Origin: Streptomyces himastatinicus ATCC 53653
GTDB taxonomy: Bacteria > Actinomycetota > Actinomycetes > Streptomycetales > Streptomycetaceae
DNA length: 55,443 nt
Direction: 5' to 3'
Assembly: GCF_000158915.1 (NCBI RefSeq)
Contig: NZ_GG657754.1
Span: 7,324,006 to 7,379,448 of the forward strand
Within the stretch, counting starts at the first letter, position 1. Each line of letters begins with the position of its first letter. The notes beneath the pieces are model-generated. The model was not told the origin of the DNA, searched no databases, and saw only the letters and a program-made list of their open reading frames with translations. The translations under genes were made by a program, and so were the position numbers. Below, piece by piece: positions 32,845 to 42,052 of the stretch.

Positions 32845-34299
32845 CTACTTCGTCGCCGGGCCGGACAGTTCCGTGCCGAAGGCGGCATCGGTCGTCGGGG
32901 CGCCGAGGTCGCCCGGGCCGATGAGGGCGGAGCCCTCAGCGGTGAGTCCGTCGGCGCCCGCGTACAGGAGGGCCGTCGCGCCCGCGCCCTCGGTGCGGTT
33001 GGGGATGCCGACGGCCAGGTCGGGCTTGCCGTCGCCGTTGTAGTCGGCCGGTGAGACGGCGTCGCCGAACTTGTCGTTGCCCGCCATCTCGCCGGGGACG
33101 CCCTCGGTGTCGAGGGAGAAGGTCTGCGCACCCGCGTCGGTCAGCCAGTCCCCGGTTCCCTTGAGGACGGTGATGGCACCGGCGTCGTTGTAGCCGCCGG
33201 GGGCCTCGGCACCGGTGTCGCCGACCACGAGGTCGTCGTGGCCGTCGCCGTTGATGTCGGTGAGCCGGGAGGCGATGCCGTTCTGCGGCGTGCCCTTCCA
33301 GATCACCGGGTTGGCGGTGTCGAGCCCCGCGGCGCTGCCCGGGTACGTGCGCAGGCGCGCGTCGTCCGGACCGTCCTCGAAGCCGGTGTCCGTGACGACG
33401 TCGTCCTTGCCGTCGCCGTTGATGTCACCCACCACGGCCCGGTACGAGGCGAACGGCAGCGGGACGTCCTCGCCCAGCGGGGTGCTCTTCAGCCCGCCGG
33501 ACGAGCCCGGCAGCACGCCGAGCGTGCCCTCGTCGGCGGGGTCGTCCTGGTAGGCGACGGTGACCAGGTCGGCGAAGCCGTCCCCGTTGATGTCGCCGGA
33601 GGACAGGTGCTCGATGCCCGCTCCGCCACCGGGCGGGGTGACGGCCGTCATCTTCGGGGTGGCCGTCTTGCGCAGGTTCGCCGCGCCGCCCACGAGCTGG
33701 ACCTTGGTGCCGTCGGAGATGGCGATGTCGTCGCGGCCGTCGTGGTTGTAGTCGCCCACGGCCATCGTGTCGCCGAACAGCGCGTAGGCGGTGGCCTGCG
33801 GCGCGTGGAAGGCGATGGCGTCGCCGGAGAGGCCGCCCTTGGCACCGAAGACGACCGTGACGGAACCGGCCCGCTTGGTGGTGCCGATGGCCTCCTGGTT
33901 CGCGGCGACGATCAGGTCGGTGTAGCCGTCCCCGTCCACATCGCCGCGCACGACGGCCGAGCCGAAGTGGTCCCCGGCCTCGGGGGTGCCGGGGACTCCC
34001 GGGCTCGCCTGCGACAGCGTGCTGTGCCGGGCGGTGTCGACGCCGGACCGGGCGCCGTAGGTCACGCCCACGTAGCCCGACTTGGACTTCCCGGAGACGG
34101 TGCCGTCGGGCGCACCCACCCCGAGGTCGGCGTAGCCGTCGTGGTCGATGTCGCCCGGTGTGGTCTTTTCCGCCGCGGCAGGCTGTTCCCGGTCCGGCCC
34201 GGCGCCGTCCGCTACGGCGGCATTGGCCCCGGCGGCCACGGCGGCGGTCATGGCGGCGCCGACTGCTACGCCCACCACACCTCTGGTCCTCTTGCGCAC
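32845..34299 (-). CDS. Secreted FG-GAP repeat (integrin alpha-like beta-propeller) protein
   Basis: A 484-residue exported protein with a 31-residue signal peptide. It carries six to seven FG-GAP blades, each with a calcium-binding D-x-D-x-D-G loop: DIDHDGYADLGVG, DVDGDGYTDLIVA, DYNHDGRDDIAIS, DINGDGFADLVTV, DINGDGKDDVVTD, DINGDGHDDLVVG and DYNGDGKPDLAVG. This predicts a seven-bladed propeller, probably extracellular, binding carbohydrate or protein. The GTG start is close after GGAGG. No catalytic domain is attached. Many Streptomyces encode several such proteins of unknown role. Confidence 0.9.
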   Translation of the reverse strand: MRKRTRGVVGVAVGAAMTAAVAAGANAAVADGAGPDREQPAAAEKTTPGDIDHDGYADLGVGAPDGTVSGKSKSGYVGVTYGARSGVDTARHSTLSQASPGVPGTPEAGDHFGSAVVRGDVDGDGYTDLIVAANQEAIGTTKRAGSVTVVFGAKGGLSGDAIAFHAPQATAYALFGDTMAVGDYNHDGRDDIAISDGTKVQLVGGAANLRKTATPKMTAVTPPGGGAGIEHLSSGDINGDGFADLVTVAYQDDPADEGTLGVLPGSSGGLKSTPLGEDVPLPFASYRAVVGDINGDGKDDVVTDTGFEDGPDDARLRTYPGSAAGLDTANPVIWKGTPQNGIASRLTDINGDGHDDLVVGDTGAEAPGGYNDAGAITVLKGTGDWLTDAGAQTFSLDTEGVPGEMAGNDKFGDAVSPADYNGDGKPDLAVGIPNRTEGAGATALLYAGADGLTAEGSALIGPGDLGAPTTDAAFGTELSGPATK

Positions 34300-34389
34300 A
34301 AAACCTCCATTGGGTACCGCATGCGTGTCAAGGAGGTAGAGGGAACTGAAAGTTGAATGGTTGCAGAACCCACGAAAAACACGAGGGGC

Positions 34390-35652
34390 TCACCGCCCGC
34401 TGACATCTCCCGCCGCGACCACCGTGAGCACCGAGCGCACCTGGGCGGTGATGGCCTCGCGGTTGCGGACGAAGTCCGGGTCGATGACCTGGCCCGTCCC
34501 CGGGTCGGTGTTGTTCGGGCCGAATTGCAGCACGGGGGTGTGGAGATGGCCGCCCGGGACCTTCAGCCCGACCGCGTCGCGCAGCAGCGTGGCACGGTAG
34601 GCGATCTCGTTGGAGAGGTAGTCGCCGCCACCGCCCGCGCGGGCCGTCGACCCGGGGGTCGGGCCGTCGGGGCGGACCACCGGGGCGGTGGCACCCGCCG
34701 GGATCTCGGTGACGGTGGTGTTGTCGTACACGGGGAACGGCCCGGTGTTCGCCGCGACGACGCTCGCGTACGGGAGCGTGGTCGTCGTCCACTGCGGCTG
34801 CGGACGCGGGGTGGGCACACCGACCGGGATCGGGACGGTCTCGGTGCGCGAGACATTGGCGTTGTCGGGGTAACCGCCGCGCCAGGCGCCGTTGGTGCGC
34901 TCGACGTCGAAGCGGCCCACCCGGCCCTGGCTCACCGTCATGAAGGCGTCCACCCGGCGCGGCCCGTGGCGGAACACCGGCAGCAGGGTGCGCTCGACCG
35001 TGCCGTCCGCGAAGTCCGCCCAGCGGACGGGGAAGACGGCGGTCTCGACGCGCGCCGGGCCGTCGGGCGTACGCAGCGTCGTCCCGTCCAGCGCGAGCGC
35101 CGCCGCGCCCGATGGGTTGGAGCGGCGGACGTCGGCGTCCAGCTGGAACGGGTCGAATCCGGTGACCACGATGCGCTTGATGTGCTTGCCCGCGGGGAGG
35201 TCGAGCGAGTCCTGCCCCCGGGAGCCGCGTTCCAGGGCGGTCAGCAGCTCGGCCCGGCGGGCTTCGCTCAGCGGGAAGTCCGGCCGCCACTCGCCGAGGG
35301 CCCGGGTCATCCCGAGCCGGGCCCAGTACAGCGGCCGGTCGTCGTCCCGGCTCAGATCACCACCGGCGGGCCCCCGACCCCGCACCCGGTCCACCGCCCG
35401 TTCCCACAACCGCCCGCCGTCCCGCCGTACGACGCGCTCGGCCTGCGCGGCGGACCGTACGTCCGCCAGATCCCGCGCGAAGCCCGGCGCCACGTCGTCG
35501 AAGCCACTGCGGCGCAGGATCTCCTGAGGGACGGCCTGGTCGAGGCGCCGCTCCTCCACGGTGGGTGTGGCTTCCTGGGCCGCCGCCGGGGTGGTCTGGG
35601 TCAGGGGAAGGGCGGCCAGGGCGAGGGTCAGGAGGGTGCGTATCGGTCTCAT
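34390..35652 (-). CDS. Secreted pyroglutamyl-peptidase-I-like protein with catalytic Cys replaced by Ser
   Basis: A 420-residue exported protein. A signal peptide (residues 1-26, ending AAAQ) and a 130-residue extra N-terminal region precede a C15-type peptidase fold: IVVTGFDPFQ at 160-169, NPSGAAALALDG, MTVSQGRVGRFDVERTN with the triad Glu at E251, GGDYLSNEIAY at 343-351, and GGHLHTPVLQ with the triad His at about H371. In pyroglutamyl peptidase I the middle motif has Cys (YxCN); here the residue is S347. It may be an active serine variant or a binding protein. It is about twice the usual 210-residue length. Confidence 0.78.
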   Translation of the reverse strand: MRPIRTLLTLALAALPLTQTTPAAAQEATPTVEERRLDQAVPQEILRRSGFDDVAPGFARDLADVRSAAQAERVVRRDGGRLWERAVDRVRGRGPAGGDLSRDDDRPLYWARLGMTRALGEWRPDFPLSEARRAELLTALERGSRGQDSLDLPAGKHIKRIVVTGFDPFQLDADVRRSNPSGAAALALDGTTLRTPDGPARVETAVFPVRWADFADGTVERTLLPVFRHGPRRVDAFMTVSQGRVGRFDVERTNGAWRGGYPDNANVSRTETVPIPVGVPTPRPQPQWTTTTLPYASVVAANTGPFPVYDNTTVTEIPAGATAPVVRPDGPTPGSTARAGGGGDYLSNEIAYRATLLRDAVGLKVPGGHLHTPVLQFGPNNTDPGTGQVIDPDFVRNREAITAQVRSVLTVVAAGDVSGR

Positions 35653-35739
35653 ACGAGGGCCTCTCGGAGGGAAGGGCGGAAATGACGAACCTCCCGCTCC
35701 GCGCGGACGCGGGGCGGGAGGGAGCGGGAGAGCCGGGGC

Positions 35740-36915
35740 TCAGCGCGTCGAGAAGGAGTGCACCGTCGTGGAGCGGTAGGTGTCGCCCGGGCGGAGGACC
35801 GTCGAGGGGAACGACGGCTGGTTGGGGGAGTCCGGGAAGTGCTGGGTCTCCAGGCAGAAGCCGTCGCCTTGGCGGTAGACCTGGCCGGACGTGCCGGCGA
35901 AGGTGCCGGTCAGGAAGTTACCCGTGTAGAACTGGACGCCGGGCTCGGTCGTCGCGATCTTCATGACCCGGCCCGACTCCGGCTCGGTCACCGTCACGAT
36001 GTGCTCGGGGCGGCGGGTGAGGCCCTTGTCGAGGGCGAAGTTGTGGTCGATTCCCTGGCCGTACAGCACTTGCTGGTGGGCCTCCCGGATGTCCCGGCCG
36101 ATCTCCTTGGCGCGGCGGAAGTCGAACGGGGTCCCGGCGACCTTGGCCAGCTCGCCGGTCGGGATGAGGGTCTTGTCGACCGGGGTGTAGCGGGAGGCCG
36201 CGATCTGGAGGCGGTGGTCGTAGATGGACCCCGAGCCCTCCCCGGCCAGGTTGTAGTAGGTGTGGTTGGTGAGGTTGACGACGGTGGCCTTGTCGGTGGT
36301 GGCCTCGTAGTCGATGCGGAAGTCGCCCGCCGCGGTGAGGGTGTAGTCGACGCGCACGGTGAGCGCGCCCGGGTAGCCCATCTCGCCGTCGGGGCTGACC
36401 CGGCGGAGGGTGAGGCCGACGTCGGGGCCCTTGCGGAAGGGCTCGACGGTCCAGACCCGCTTGTCGAAGCCCTTGTCGCCGCCGTGGAGGCTGTTCGGGC
36501 CGTCGTTGACGGGCAGTTGGTACGCCTTCCCGTCGAGGGTGAACGTGCCGCGGGCGATGCGGTTGCCGTAGCGGCCGATGAGGGCGCCGAAGTACGGGCT
36601 GCTGGCGACGTACGCGTCCAGGTCGGCGAAGCCCAGCGACACATTGGCCCGGTGGCCGTGGCGGTCGGGGATCTCCAGGGTCTGGACGACACCGCCGTAC
36701 GACAGCACGCTCAGCCTGGTGCGGCCGTTCTCGATCGTCCAGCGGTCGACCTTCGTGCCGTCGGCCAGCGTGCCGAAGTGTTCCTTCACCGCGTGTTCCG
36801 TCACCGCGCGTTCCTTTCCGGACGCACCGCCGGTGCTCGCGTACGCGGGGCCCGCGGCCGCCGCTCCGGCGGCCGCCGCCGCGGCCGTGATCACCGTGCG
36901 TCTGCTCGTGGTCAT
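35740..36915 (-). CDS. Tat-exported aldose 1-epimerase (galactose mutarotase)
   Basis: A 391-residue mutarotase. A twin-arginine signal (TTSRRTVITAAAAAAG...AYAST) covers about 27 residues. The fold shows LGFADLDAYVASSPYFGALIGRYGNRIARG, NSLHGGDKGFD (catalytic His region), VNLTNHTYYNL (second His) and QFYTGNFL; the catalytic Glu is in FCLETQHFPDSP. It interconverts alpha and beta anomers of hexoses outside the cell before uptake. It follows the sugar ABC permease by 48 bases and is probably the last gene of that operon. The ATG at 36915 has GGAG six bases upstream. Confidence 0.92.
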   Translation of the reverse strand: MTTSRRTVITAAAAAAGAAAAGPAYASTGGASGKERAVTEHAVKEHFGTLADGTKVDRWTIENGRTRLSVLSYGGVVQTLEIPDRHGHRANVSLGFADLDAYVASSPYFGALIGRYGNRIARGTFTLDGKAYQLPVNDGPNSLHGGDKGFDKRVWTVEPFRKGPDVGLTLRRVSPDGEMGYPGALTVRVDYTLTAAGDFRIDYEATTDKATVVNLTNHTYYNLAGEGSGSIYDHRLQIAASRYTPVDKTLIPTGELAKVAGTPFDFRRAKEIGRDIREAHQQVLYGQGIDHNFALDKGLTRRPEHIVTVTEPESGRVMKIATTEPGVQFYTGNFLTGTFAGTSGQVYRQGDGFCLETQHFPDSPNQPSFPSTVLRPGDTYRSTTVHSFSTR

Positions 36916-36963
36916 GTGCGGCTCCATAGAAGTCGGAATGTCAGGGGGAGTGGGGGAGGCGGG

Positions 36964-38196
36964 CTACGAGCCGACCCGGCGCTTGTTCCAGACGTCGAAG
37001 CCGACCGCCGCCAGCAGGACCAGTCCCTTGATCACCTGCTGGTAGTCGGTGCCGATACCCACCAGCGACATGCCGTTGTTGAGCACGCCGAGCACCAGAC
37101 CACCGATGATGGCGCCCAGCACGGTGCCGACACCGCCGCTGGCCGAGGCGCCGCCGATGAACGCCGCGGCGATGGCCTCGAGTTCGAAGTTGAGGCCCGC
37201 GCTGGGGGTGGCGGAGCCGAGCCGGGCGGCGAAGACCAGGCCGGCGAGGGCGGACAGCAGGCCCATGTTGACGAAGACCAGGAAGGTGACGCGCTTGTCG
37301 CGGACACCCGAGAGCTTGGCCGCCGGCTGGTTGCCGCCGAGCGCGTACACGTGGCGCCCGATGACGGTGTTGCGCATCACGAAGCTGAAGATCACGAACA
37401 GCACGGCCAGGACCAGCAGCCCGTACGGTGCCCCGTGCCAGCTGGACAGCGTCATGGTGAACGCCATCACGGCGGCCACGATCGCGGCGCACTTGACGAA
37501 GAACAGCCCGAGCGGCACCACCTCCAGCTCGTAGGACGCGCGCTGCTGCCGGCCGCGCCACTCCTGCCAGACGACGGCCGCGCACACGATGAGGCCGAGC
37601 ACCATCGTGGGGTTGTGGTACTGCGTGTACGGGCCCATCTCCGGGATGAAGCCGGTGCTCAGCTTCTCGAAGCCGTCGGGGAACGGCGACAGCGACTGCC
37701 CGTCGAGCAGGATCTGGGTGCCGCCGCGGAAGGCCAGCATGCCGGCGAGGGTGACGATGAAGGACGGGATCCCGATGTACGCGATCCAGAAGCCCTGCCA
37801 CGCCCCGGCCAGCGCGCCGATCAGCAGGCAGAGGACCACCGCGAGGCCCCAGGGCATATCGTTCTTGATCATCATCGCGCCGGCGGCCGCGCCGATGAAG
37901 GCGACGAGCGATCCGACCGACAGATCGATATGGCCGGCGATGATCACCATCATCATGCCGATGGCGAGGATGAGGATGTAGCCGTTCTGCTGCACCAGGC
38001 TGGTGACGTTGCCCGGACGCAGCAGGATGTTGTCCGACCAGATCTGGAAGATGACGATGATCAGGGCGAGCGCGACCAGCATCCCGTACTGCCGCATATT
38101 GGTGCGCATGCCCTGGAGCAGCAGCGTCCCGATGCTCTTGGAGCCCCCGTCCGGCGGTGGGGCCGGGGACTCGGTCTTCTGGGTGGCCGTGCTCAT
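36964..38196 (-). CDS. Sugar ABC transporter permease (MmsB/XylH type)
   Basis: A 410-residue permease of the CUT2 (ribose/xylose/galactose) class with about ten membrane segments: MLVALALIIVIFQIWS, ILILAIGMMMVIIAGHIDLS, GWQG-like turn AGAWQGFWIAYIGIPSFIV and the conserved EAIAAAFIGGASASGGVGTV near the C-terminus. The length, above 400 residues, matches MmsB/XylH. Its ATG overlaps the ATPase stop (ATGA). It moves a monosaccharide inward with the ATPase and binding protein upstream. Confidence 0.93.
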   Translation of the reverse strand: MSTATQKTESPAPPPDGGSKSIGTLLLQGMRTNMRQYGMLVALALIIVIFQIWSDNILLRPGNVTSLVQQNGYILILAIGMMMVIIAGHIDLSVGSLVAFIGAAAGAMMIKNDMPWGLAVVLCLLIGALAGAWQGFWIAYIGIPSFIVTLAGMLAFRGGTQILLDGQSLSPFPDGFEKLSTGFIPEMGPYTQYHNPTMVLGLIVCAAVVWQEWRGRQQRASYELEVVPLGLFFVKCAAIVAAVMAFTMTLSSWHGAPYGLLVLAVLFVIFSFVMRNTVIGRHVYALGGNQPAAKLSGVRDKRVTFLVFVNMGLLSALAGLVFAARLGSATPSAGLNFELEAIAAAFIGGASASGGVGTVLGAIIGGLVLGVLNNGMSLVGIGTDYQQVIKGLVLLAAVGFDVWNKRRVGS

Positions 38197-39755
38197 CCTT
38201 CGTCTCCTCTGTCCTTGGTCATGTGACGCATCAGCACTTCCTGGGTCGCCTCGGCCCGGGGAACCTCCCCGGTCAGCCGACCGGCCGCCATCGTGTAGAT
38301 CCGGTCGCACATCCCCAGCAGCTCGCCCAGCTCGGAGGAGATGAAGACGACGGCCTTGCCCTGTGCCGCCAGGTCGTTGATGACCGTGTAGATCTCGTAC
38401 TTGGCCCCGACGTCGATCCCACGGGTGGGCTCGTCGAGGATGAGCACCTCGGGGCCGGCGAAGATCCACTTGCTCAGGACGACCTTCTGCTGGTTGCCGC
38501 CGCTGAGCCGGCCGACCCGCTCGAAGACCGTGGGCGCCTTGATGTTCATCGTCTTGCGGAACCGCTCGGCGACCCGCGACTCCTCGTGCTCGTTGACCAC
38601 GCCGCGGCGCGCCACCTTCGCCAGCGAGGAGAGCGAGACGTTGCGGCTGATGGTGTCCTCGAGGTTCAGCCCGAAGGTCTTGCGGTCCTCGGTGACGTAC
38701 GCGATGCCGTGGTCGATGGCCTCCGGCACGGTACGGGTACGGACCTCCCGCCCGTCGCGGAGGACCCGGCCGCCCGCGTACCGTCCGTACGTCCGGCCGA
38801 AGACGCTCATCGCCAGCTCGGTGCGGCCCGCGCCCATCAGCCCCGCGATGCCCACGATCTCGCCGCGCCGGACGTTCAGCGACACTCCGTCCACGACCTT
38901 GCGCTGCTGGTCGATGGGGTGGTGCACGGTCCAGTCCTCGATGGCCATGGCCACCTCGGCGGCGTCCTCGCCCTCGTACGGGGTGCGCTCGGGGAACCGG
39001 CTGTCGAGGTCGCGGCCGACCATGCCGCGGATGATGCGGTCCTCGGAGACCTCCGGCTTGGACTCCGGGGTCTCCCGCACCGTCAGCGTCTCGATGGACT
39101 GGCCGTCGCGCAGGATGGTGACGGAGTCGGCCACCTTGCGGATCTCGTTCAGCTTGTGCGAAATGATGATCGAGGAGATGCCCTGCGCCTTGAACTCCAG
39201 GAGAAGATCGAGGAGTTTGCCGCTGTCCTCGTCGTTGAGCGCCGCGGTCGGCTCGTCCAGGATGAGCAGCTTCACCTCCTTGGAGAGCGCCTTGGCGATC
39301 TCCACGAGCTGCTGCTTGCCCACGCCGATATCGGCGATCCGGGTCTGCGGCGCGTCGCTCAGACCTACCCGCTTCAGCAATGTGTCGGCGTGCTTGAGGG
39401 TCTCGTGCCAGCTGATCAGGCCACGCTTGGCGTGTTCATTGCCGAGGAAGATGTTCTCGGCGATGGACAGGTACGGGATCAGCGCCAGTTCCTGGTGGAT
39501 GATGACGATGCCGCGCTGCTCGCTCGCGCGGATGTCCTTGAACGAGCAGGACTTGCCCTCGAAGAGGATCTCGCCGTCGTAACTGCCGTGCGGATGGACG
39601 CCGCTGACCACCTTCATCAGGGTGGACTTGCCCGCGCCGTTCTCCCCGCACAGGGCGTGGATCTCGCCCTCGCGCACACGGAGATTGACGTCGGAGAGCG
39701 CCTTCACACCGGGGAAGGTCTTGGTGATGGAGCGCAATTCGAGAATGGTGCTCAT
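38193..39755 (-). CDS. Sugar ABC transporter ATP-binding protein, tandem ATPase (MmsA/XylG type)
   Basis: A 520-residue protein with two ABC domains. The first has Walker A GENGAGKSTLMK (residues 38-49), Q-loop HQELALIPYL, a degenerate signature VGKQQLVEIAKAL and Walker B LLILDEPTAAL. The second has a divergent Walker A (GLMGAGRTE), a good signature LSGGNQQKVVLSKW and Walker B VLILDEPTRGID. This asymmetry is normal for CUT2 ATPases. It overlaps the permease start by 4 nt and follows the binding protein gene by 14 bases. Confidence 0.94.
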   Translation of the reverse strand: MSTILELRSITKTFPGVKALSDVNLRVREGEIHALCGENGAGKSTLMKVVSGVHPHGSYDGEILFEGKSCSFKDIRASEQRGIVIIHQELALIPYLSIAENIFLGNEHAKRGLISWHETLKHADTLLKRVGLSDAPQTRIADIGVGKQQLVEIAKALSKEVKLLILDEPTAALNDEDSGKLLDLLLEFKAQGISSIIISHKLNEIRKVADSVTILRDGQSIETLTVRETPESKPEVSEDRIIRGMVGRDLDSRFPERTPYEGEDAAEVAMAIEDWTVHHPIDQQRKVVDGVSLNVRRGEIVGIAGLMGAGRTELAMSVFGRTYGRYAGGRVLRDGREVRTRTVPEAIDHGIAYVTEDRKTFGLNLEDTISRNVSLSSLAKVARRGVVNEHEESRVAERFRKTMNIKAPTVFERVGRLSGGNQQKVVLSKWIFAGPEVLILDEPTRGIDVGAKYEIYTVINDLAAQGKAVVFISSELGELLGMCDRIYTMAAGRLTGEVPRAEATQEVLMRHMTKDRGDEG

Positions 39756-39769
39756 AGCTCGGATCCGCC

Positions 39770-40879
39770 CTACTTCAGCTGTGACGCGGTGTAGTAGCCC
39801 TCGTCCACCAGCACCTGGGTGTTGGACTTGTCGATGCTGACCGGCTTGAGCAGATAGGTCGGCACGACCTTCTCGCCGTTGTCGTACGACTTGGTGTCGT
39901 TCACCGGGGGCTCACCGCCGGTCAGCTCCGCCTTGGCTATCTGCACGGTGGCCTTCGCCAGCTTGCGGAGGTCCTTGTAGATGGTCTGCGTCTGCTGGCC
40001 CCGGGCGATGGACTTCACGGAGGCGAGCTCCGCGTCCTGCCCGGTCACCACCGGGAACGGCTTGTCCTTCGTTCCGTAGCTGGCGCTCTTGAGCGCCGAG
40101 AGGATGCCGATGGACATGCCGTCGTACGGCGAGAGCACGGCGTCGACATCGTTGCCGCTGTACGCCGCGTTGAGCAGGTCCTCCATGCGGTCCTGGGCCG
40201 CGCTTCCGCTCCACTTCTCGGTGTAGAGCTGGTTCAGCTTGGTCTGCTTGGAGCGGACGACCAGCTCGCCCTTGTCCATGTACGGCTTGAGCACGCTCAT
40301 CGCGCCGTTGTAGAAGTACCGGGTGTTGTTGTCGTCCGATGACCCGGCGAACAGCTCGATGTTGAAGGGGCCCTTCCGGCCCTTGGACAGCCCCAGCTTG
40401 TCGACGATGTACTGGCCCTGGAGCCTGCCGACCTTCTCGTTGTCGAAGGTCGCGTAGTAGTCGACGTCCTTCGTGCCCAGGAGCAGCCGGTCGTAGGAGA
40501 TCACCGGGATGTTGGCCTGCTTGGCCTGCTTCAGGACGTCGTTGAGCGCCCCGCCGTTGATCGGCGCGATCACCAGCAGCCGGTGGCCCTTGGTGATCAT
40601 GTTTTCGATCTGGGCCACCTGGGTGCGGACGTCGTCCTCGCCGAACTGCAGGTCCGTCTTGTAGCCCGCCTCCTTGAACTGCTTGGCCACGTTGCGGCCG
40701 TCGGTGATCCACCGCTCGGAGGACTTGGTCGGCATGGCGATGCCGATCGTCCCTCCCTTTTCCTTGCTCTTGTACCGACTGCCACCGACCGCCTCCTGGC
40801 CACAGGCCGTGGCGGTCAGCGAGAGCGCGAGGAGGCCGGCGCCTATCGCCGCGACTCGTGCGCCTCTTACCGTACGCAT
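39770..40879 (-). CDS. Sugar ABC transporter substrate-binding lipoprotein (ChvE-like)
   Basis: A 369-residue type-1 periplasmic-binding protein. The lipobox LTATAC places the lipid Cys at about residue 26. The fold starts GTIGIAMPTKSSERW and contains VIAPINGGALNDVLKQAKQANIPVISYDRLL, FDNEKVGRLQGQYIVDKLG and VLSPYDGMSIGILSALKS, closest to ChvE/MmsE multi-sugar receptors for arabinose, galactose, xylose and glucose. It heads the transporter genes and is 33 bases downstream of the barrel-protein gene. Confidence 0.93.
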   Translation of the reverse strand: MRTVRGARVAAIGAGLLALSLTATACGQEAVGGSRYKSKEKGGTIGIAMPTKSSERWITDGRNVAKQFKEAGYKTDLQFGEDDVRTQVAQIENMITKGHRLLVIAPINGGALNDVLKQAKQANIPVISYDRLLLGTKDVDYYATFDNEKVGRLQGQYIVDKLGLSKGRKGPFNIELFAGSSDDNNTRYFYNGAMSVLKPYMDKGELVVRSKQTKLNQLYTEKWSGSAAQDRMEDLLNAAYSGNDVDAVLSPYDGMSIGILSALKSASYGTKDKPFPVVTGQDAELASVKSIARGQQTQTIYKDLRKLAKATVQIAKAELTGGEPPVNDTKSYDNGEKVVPTYLLKPVSIDKSNTQVLVDEGYYTASQLK

Positions 40880-40911
40880 GGTGATGGGGTCCTTCCCTGG
40901 GGCGTCATTGC

Positions 40912-41947
40912 TCAGGACTTCTTGGGGGCCGCGCCGGTGGCTGCGTCGGATGTGTCCGACGTGTCCGACGCCTCCGTGACGGGGAAGCGCCGCAGCGGCC
41001 CCGGCAGCCGGGAGCCCAGCGGCGACAGCCCGCCGTCCGCGCCCAGCCGGGCGAGCAGATCGAGCACGAGCCGGCCGCGGCGCACCCGCTCGCGCGCGCT
41101 GTTCAGCGCCACGTCCCGCAGTTGCGCGCCGTAGGGGTAGATCCCCGGAGACTTGCTGAGCCCGAACTTCAGATAGATGGGGGCGCCGCGGCGGATCAAC
41201 TCGGCCGCGTCGTAGAGCCGTACGTAACCGCCGAGGTCGTCCGGGGCCTCGATGTAGAAGTCCATCGGGGCGCGGGAGACCCGGCGGATCTCGGTGAGGT
41301 GTTCCAGCGTCAGGTCCGAGGGGATGTTGATCGAGTCGGCGCCCAGCCGCTCGTACACCGCGAACGAGGCCGGGGTTGACGGGGCCGACGAGCGCGGACA
41401 GCTTGAAGGTGGTGTCCGCGGGCAACTCGCCGCGCTCGCGCAGCTGGTGGAGCAGCCACAGCACGCCCTCGTCGGCGACCAGCAGGCACTTCACGCCGAG
41501 CGAGGCGGCCCGCAGCGCGTCCTCCACGCATCCGGCGACCGCGTCGTGGCCGCGGGCCCGCAGACCACCGCCGCCGGAGTCGGAACGGGTGGCGCCGCCG
41601 ATGTCCCAGGTGCCGCGCGGCCCGGTGAACAGGCACAGCTCGGCGCCCAGCTCCGCGCAGGACTCCACCATCTCGGTGATCTCGGCGTCGGTGAGCATCC
41701 ACACGCCGCTGCCCTGGCTGATCCGGTGGATCGGTACGTCGAGCCGCCCGGCCTCCTTGAACACGGTGGCCAGCGCCTCCGGGCCCTCGACGGACGGGAC
41801 CTCGGTGCGCCAGGTGCCGCCGTCGGGGAAGGAGTGCGCGGAGGCGTCGGCGGGGTCGGGCGCGGGCACCGCGTGGCCGAGCTGGGCGAGGGCGGCGTCG
41901 GCGGGACGGCGGGGGCCGGAGGGAAGGGCTGAGGCGGCGGTCGTCAC
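40912..41947 (-). pseudogene. Uncharacterised TIM-barrel-like protein (peptidase U32-like), frameshifted as sequenced
   Basis: About 345 residues split over two frames. The first (GTG 41947, AAGGAG upstream) reads FKEAGRLDVPIHRISQGSGV, AELCLFTGPRGTWDIGG, VEDALRAASLGVKCLLVADE and FKLSALVGPVNP. The second continues YERLGADSINIPSDLTLEHL, MDFYIEAPDDLGGYVRLYDA and GAPIYLKFGLSKSPGIYPYG. They join at about 41368-41376, where CCCC should be CCC (VNPASFAVYERL). The regular strand-helix pattern, with GADSINIPSD and DFYIEAP, suggests a barrel related to U32 peptidases or sugar epimerases. The position between the dehydrogenase and the transporter links it to sugar catabolism. I cannot name a reaction. 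Confidence 0.6.
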
Positions 41948-42052
41948 GGTGCTCCTTGTATCGCCGTAAGGACTAGGTGAAGCCCTCGTCTTTGAGGACC
42001 GTTCAGGTTTTCGGGGGCGCGGGGTGCTTCCCCGGGGGAGATGCAGACGGGG

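Noticed and set aside
35758..38226. 822-residue plus-strand open frame
   Set aside because: It is antisense to the mutarotase and permease genes; no recognisable domain.
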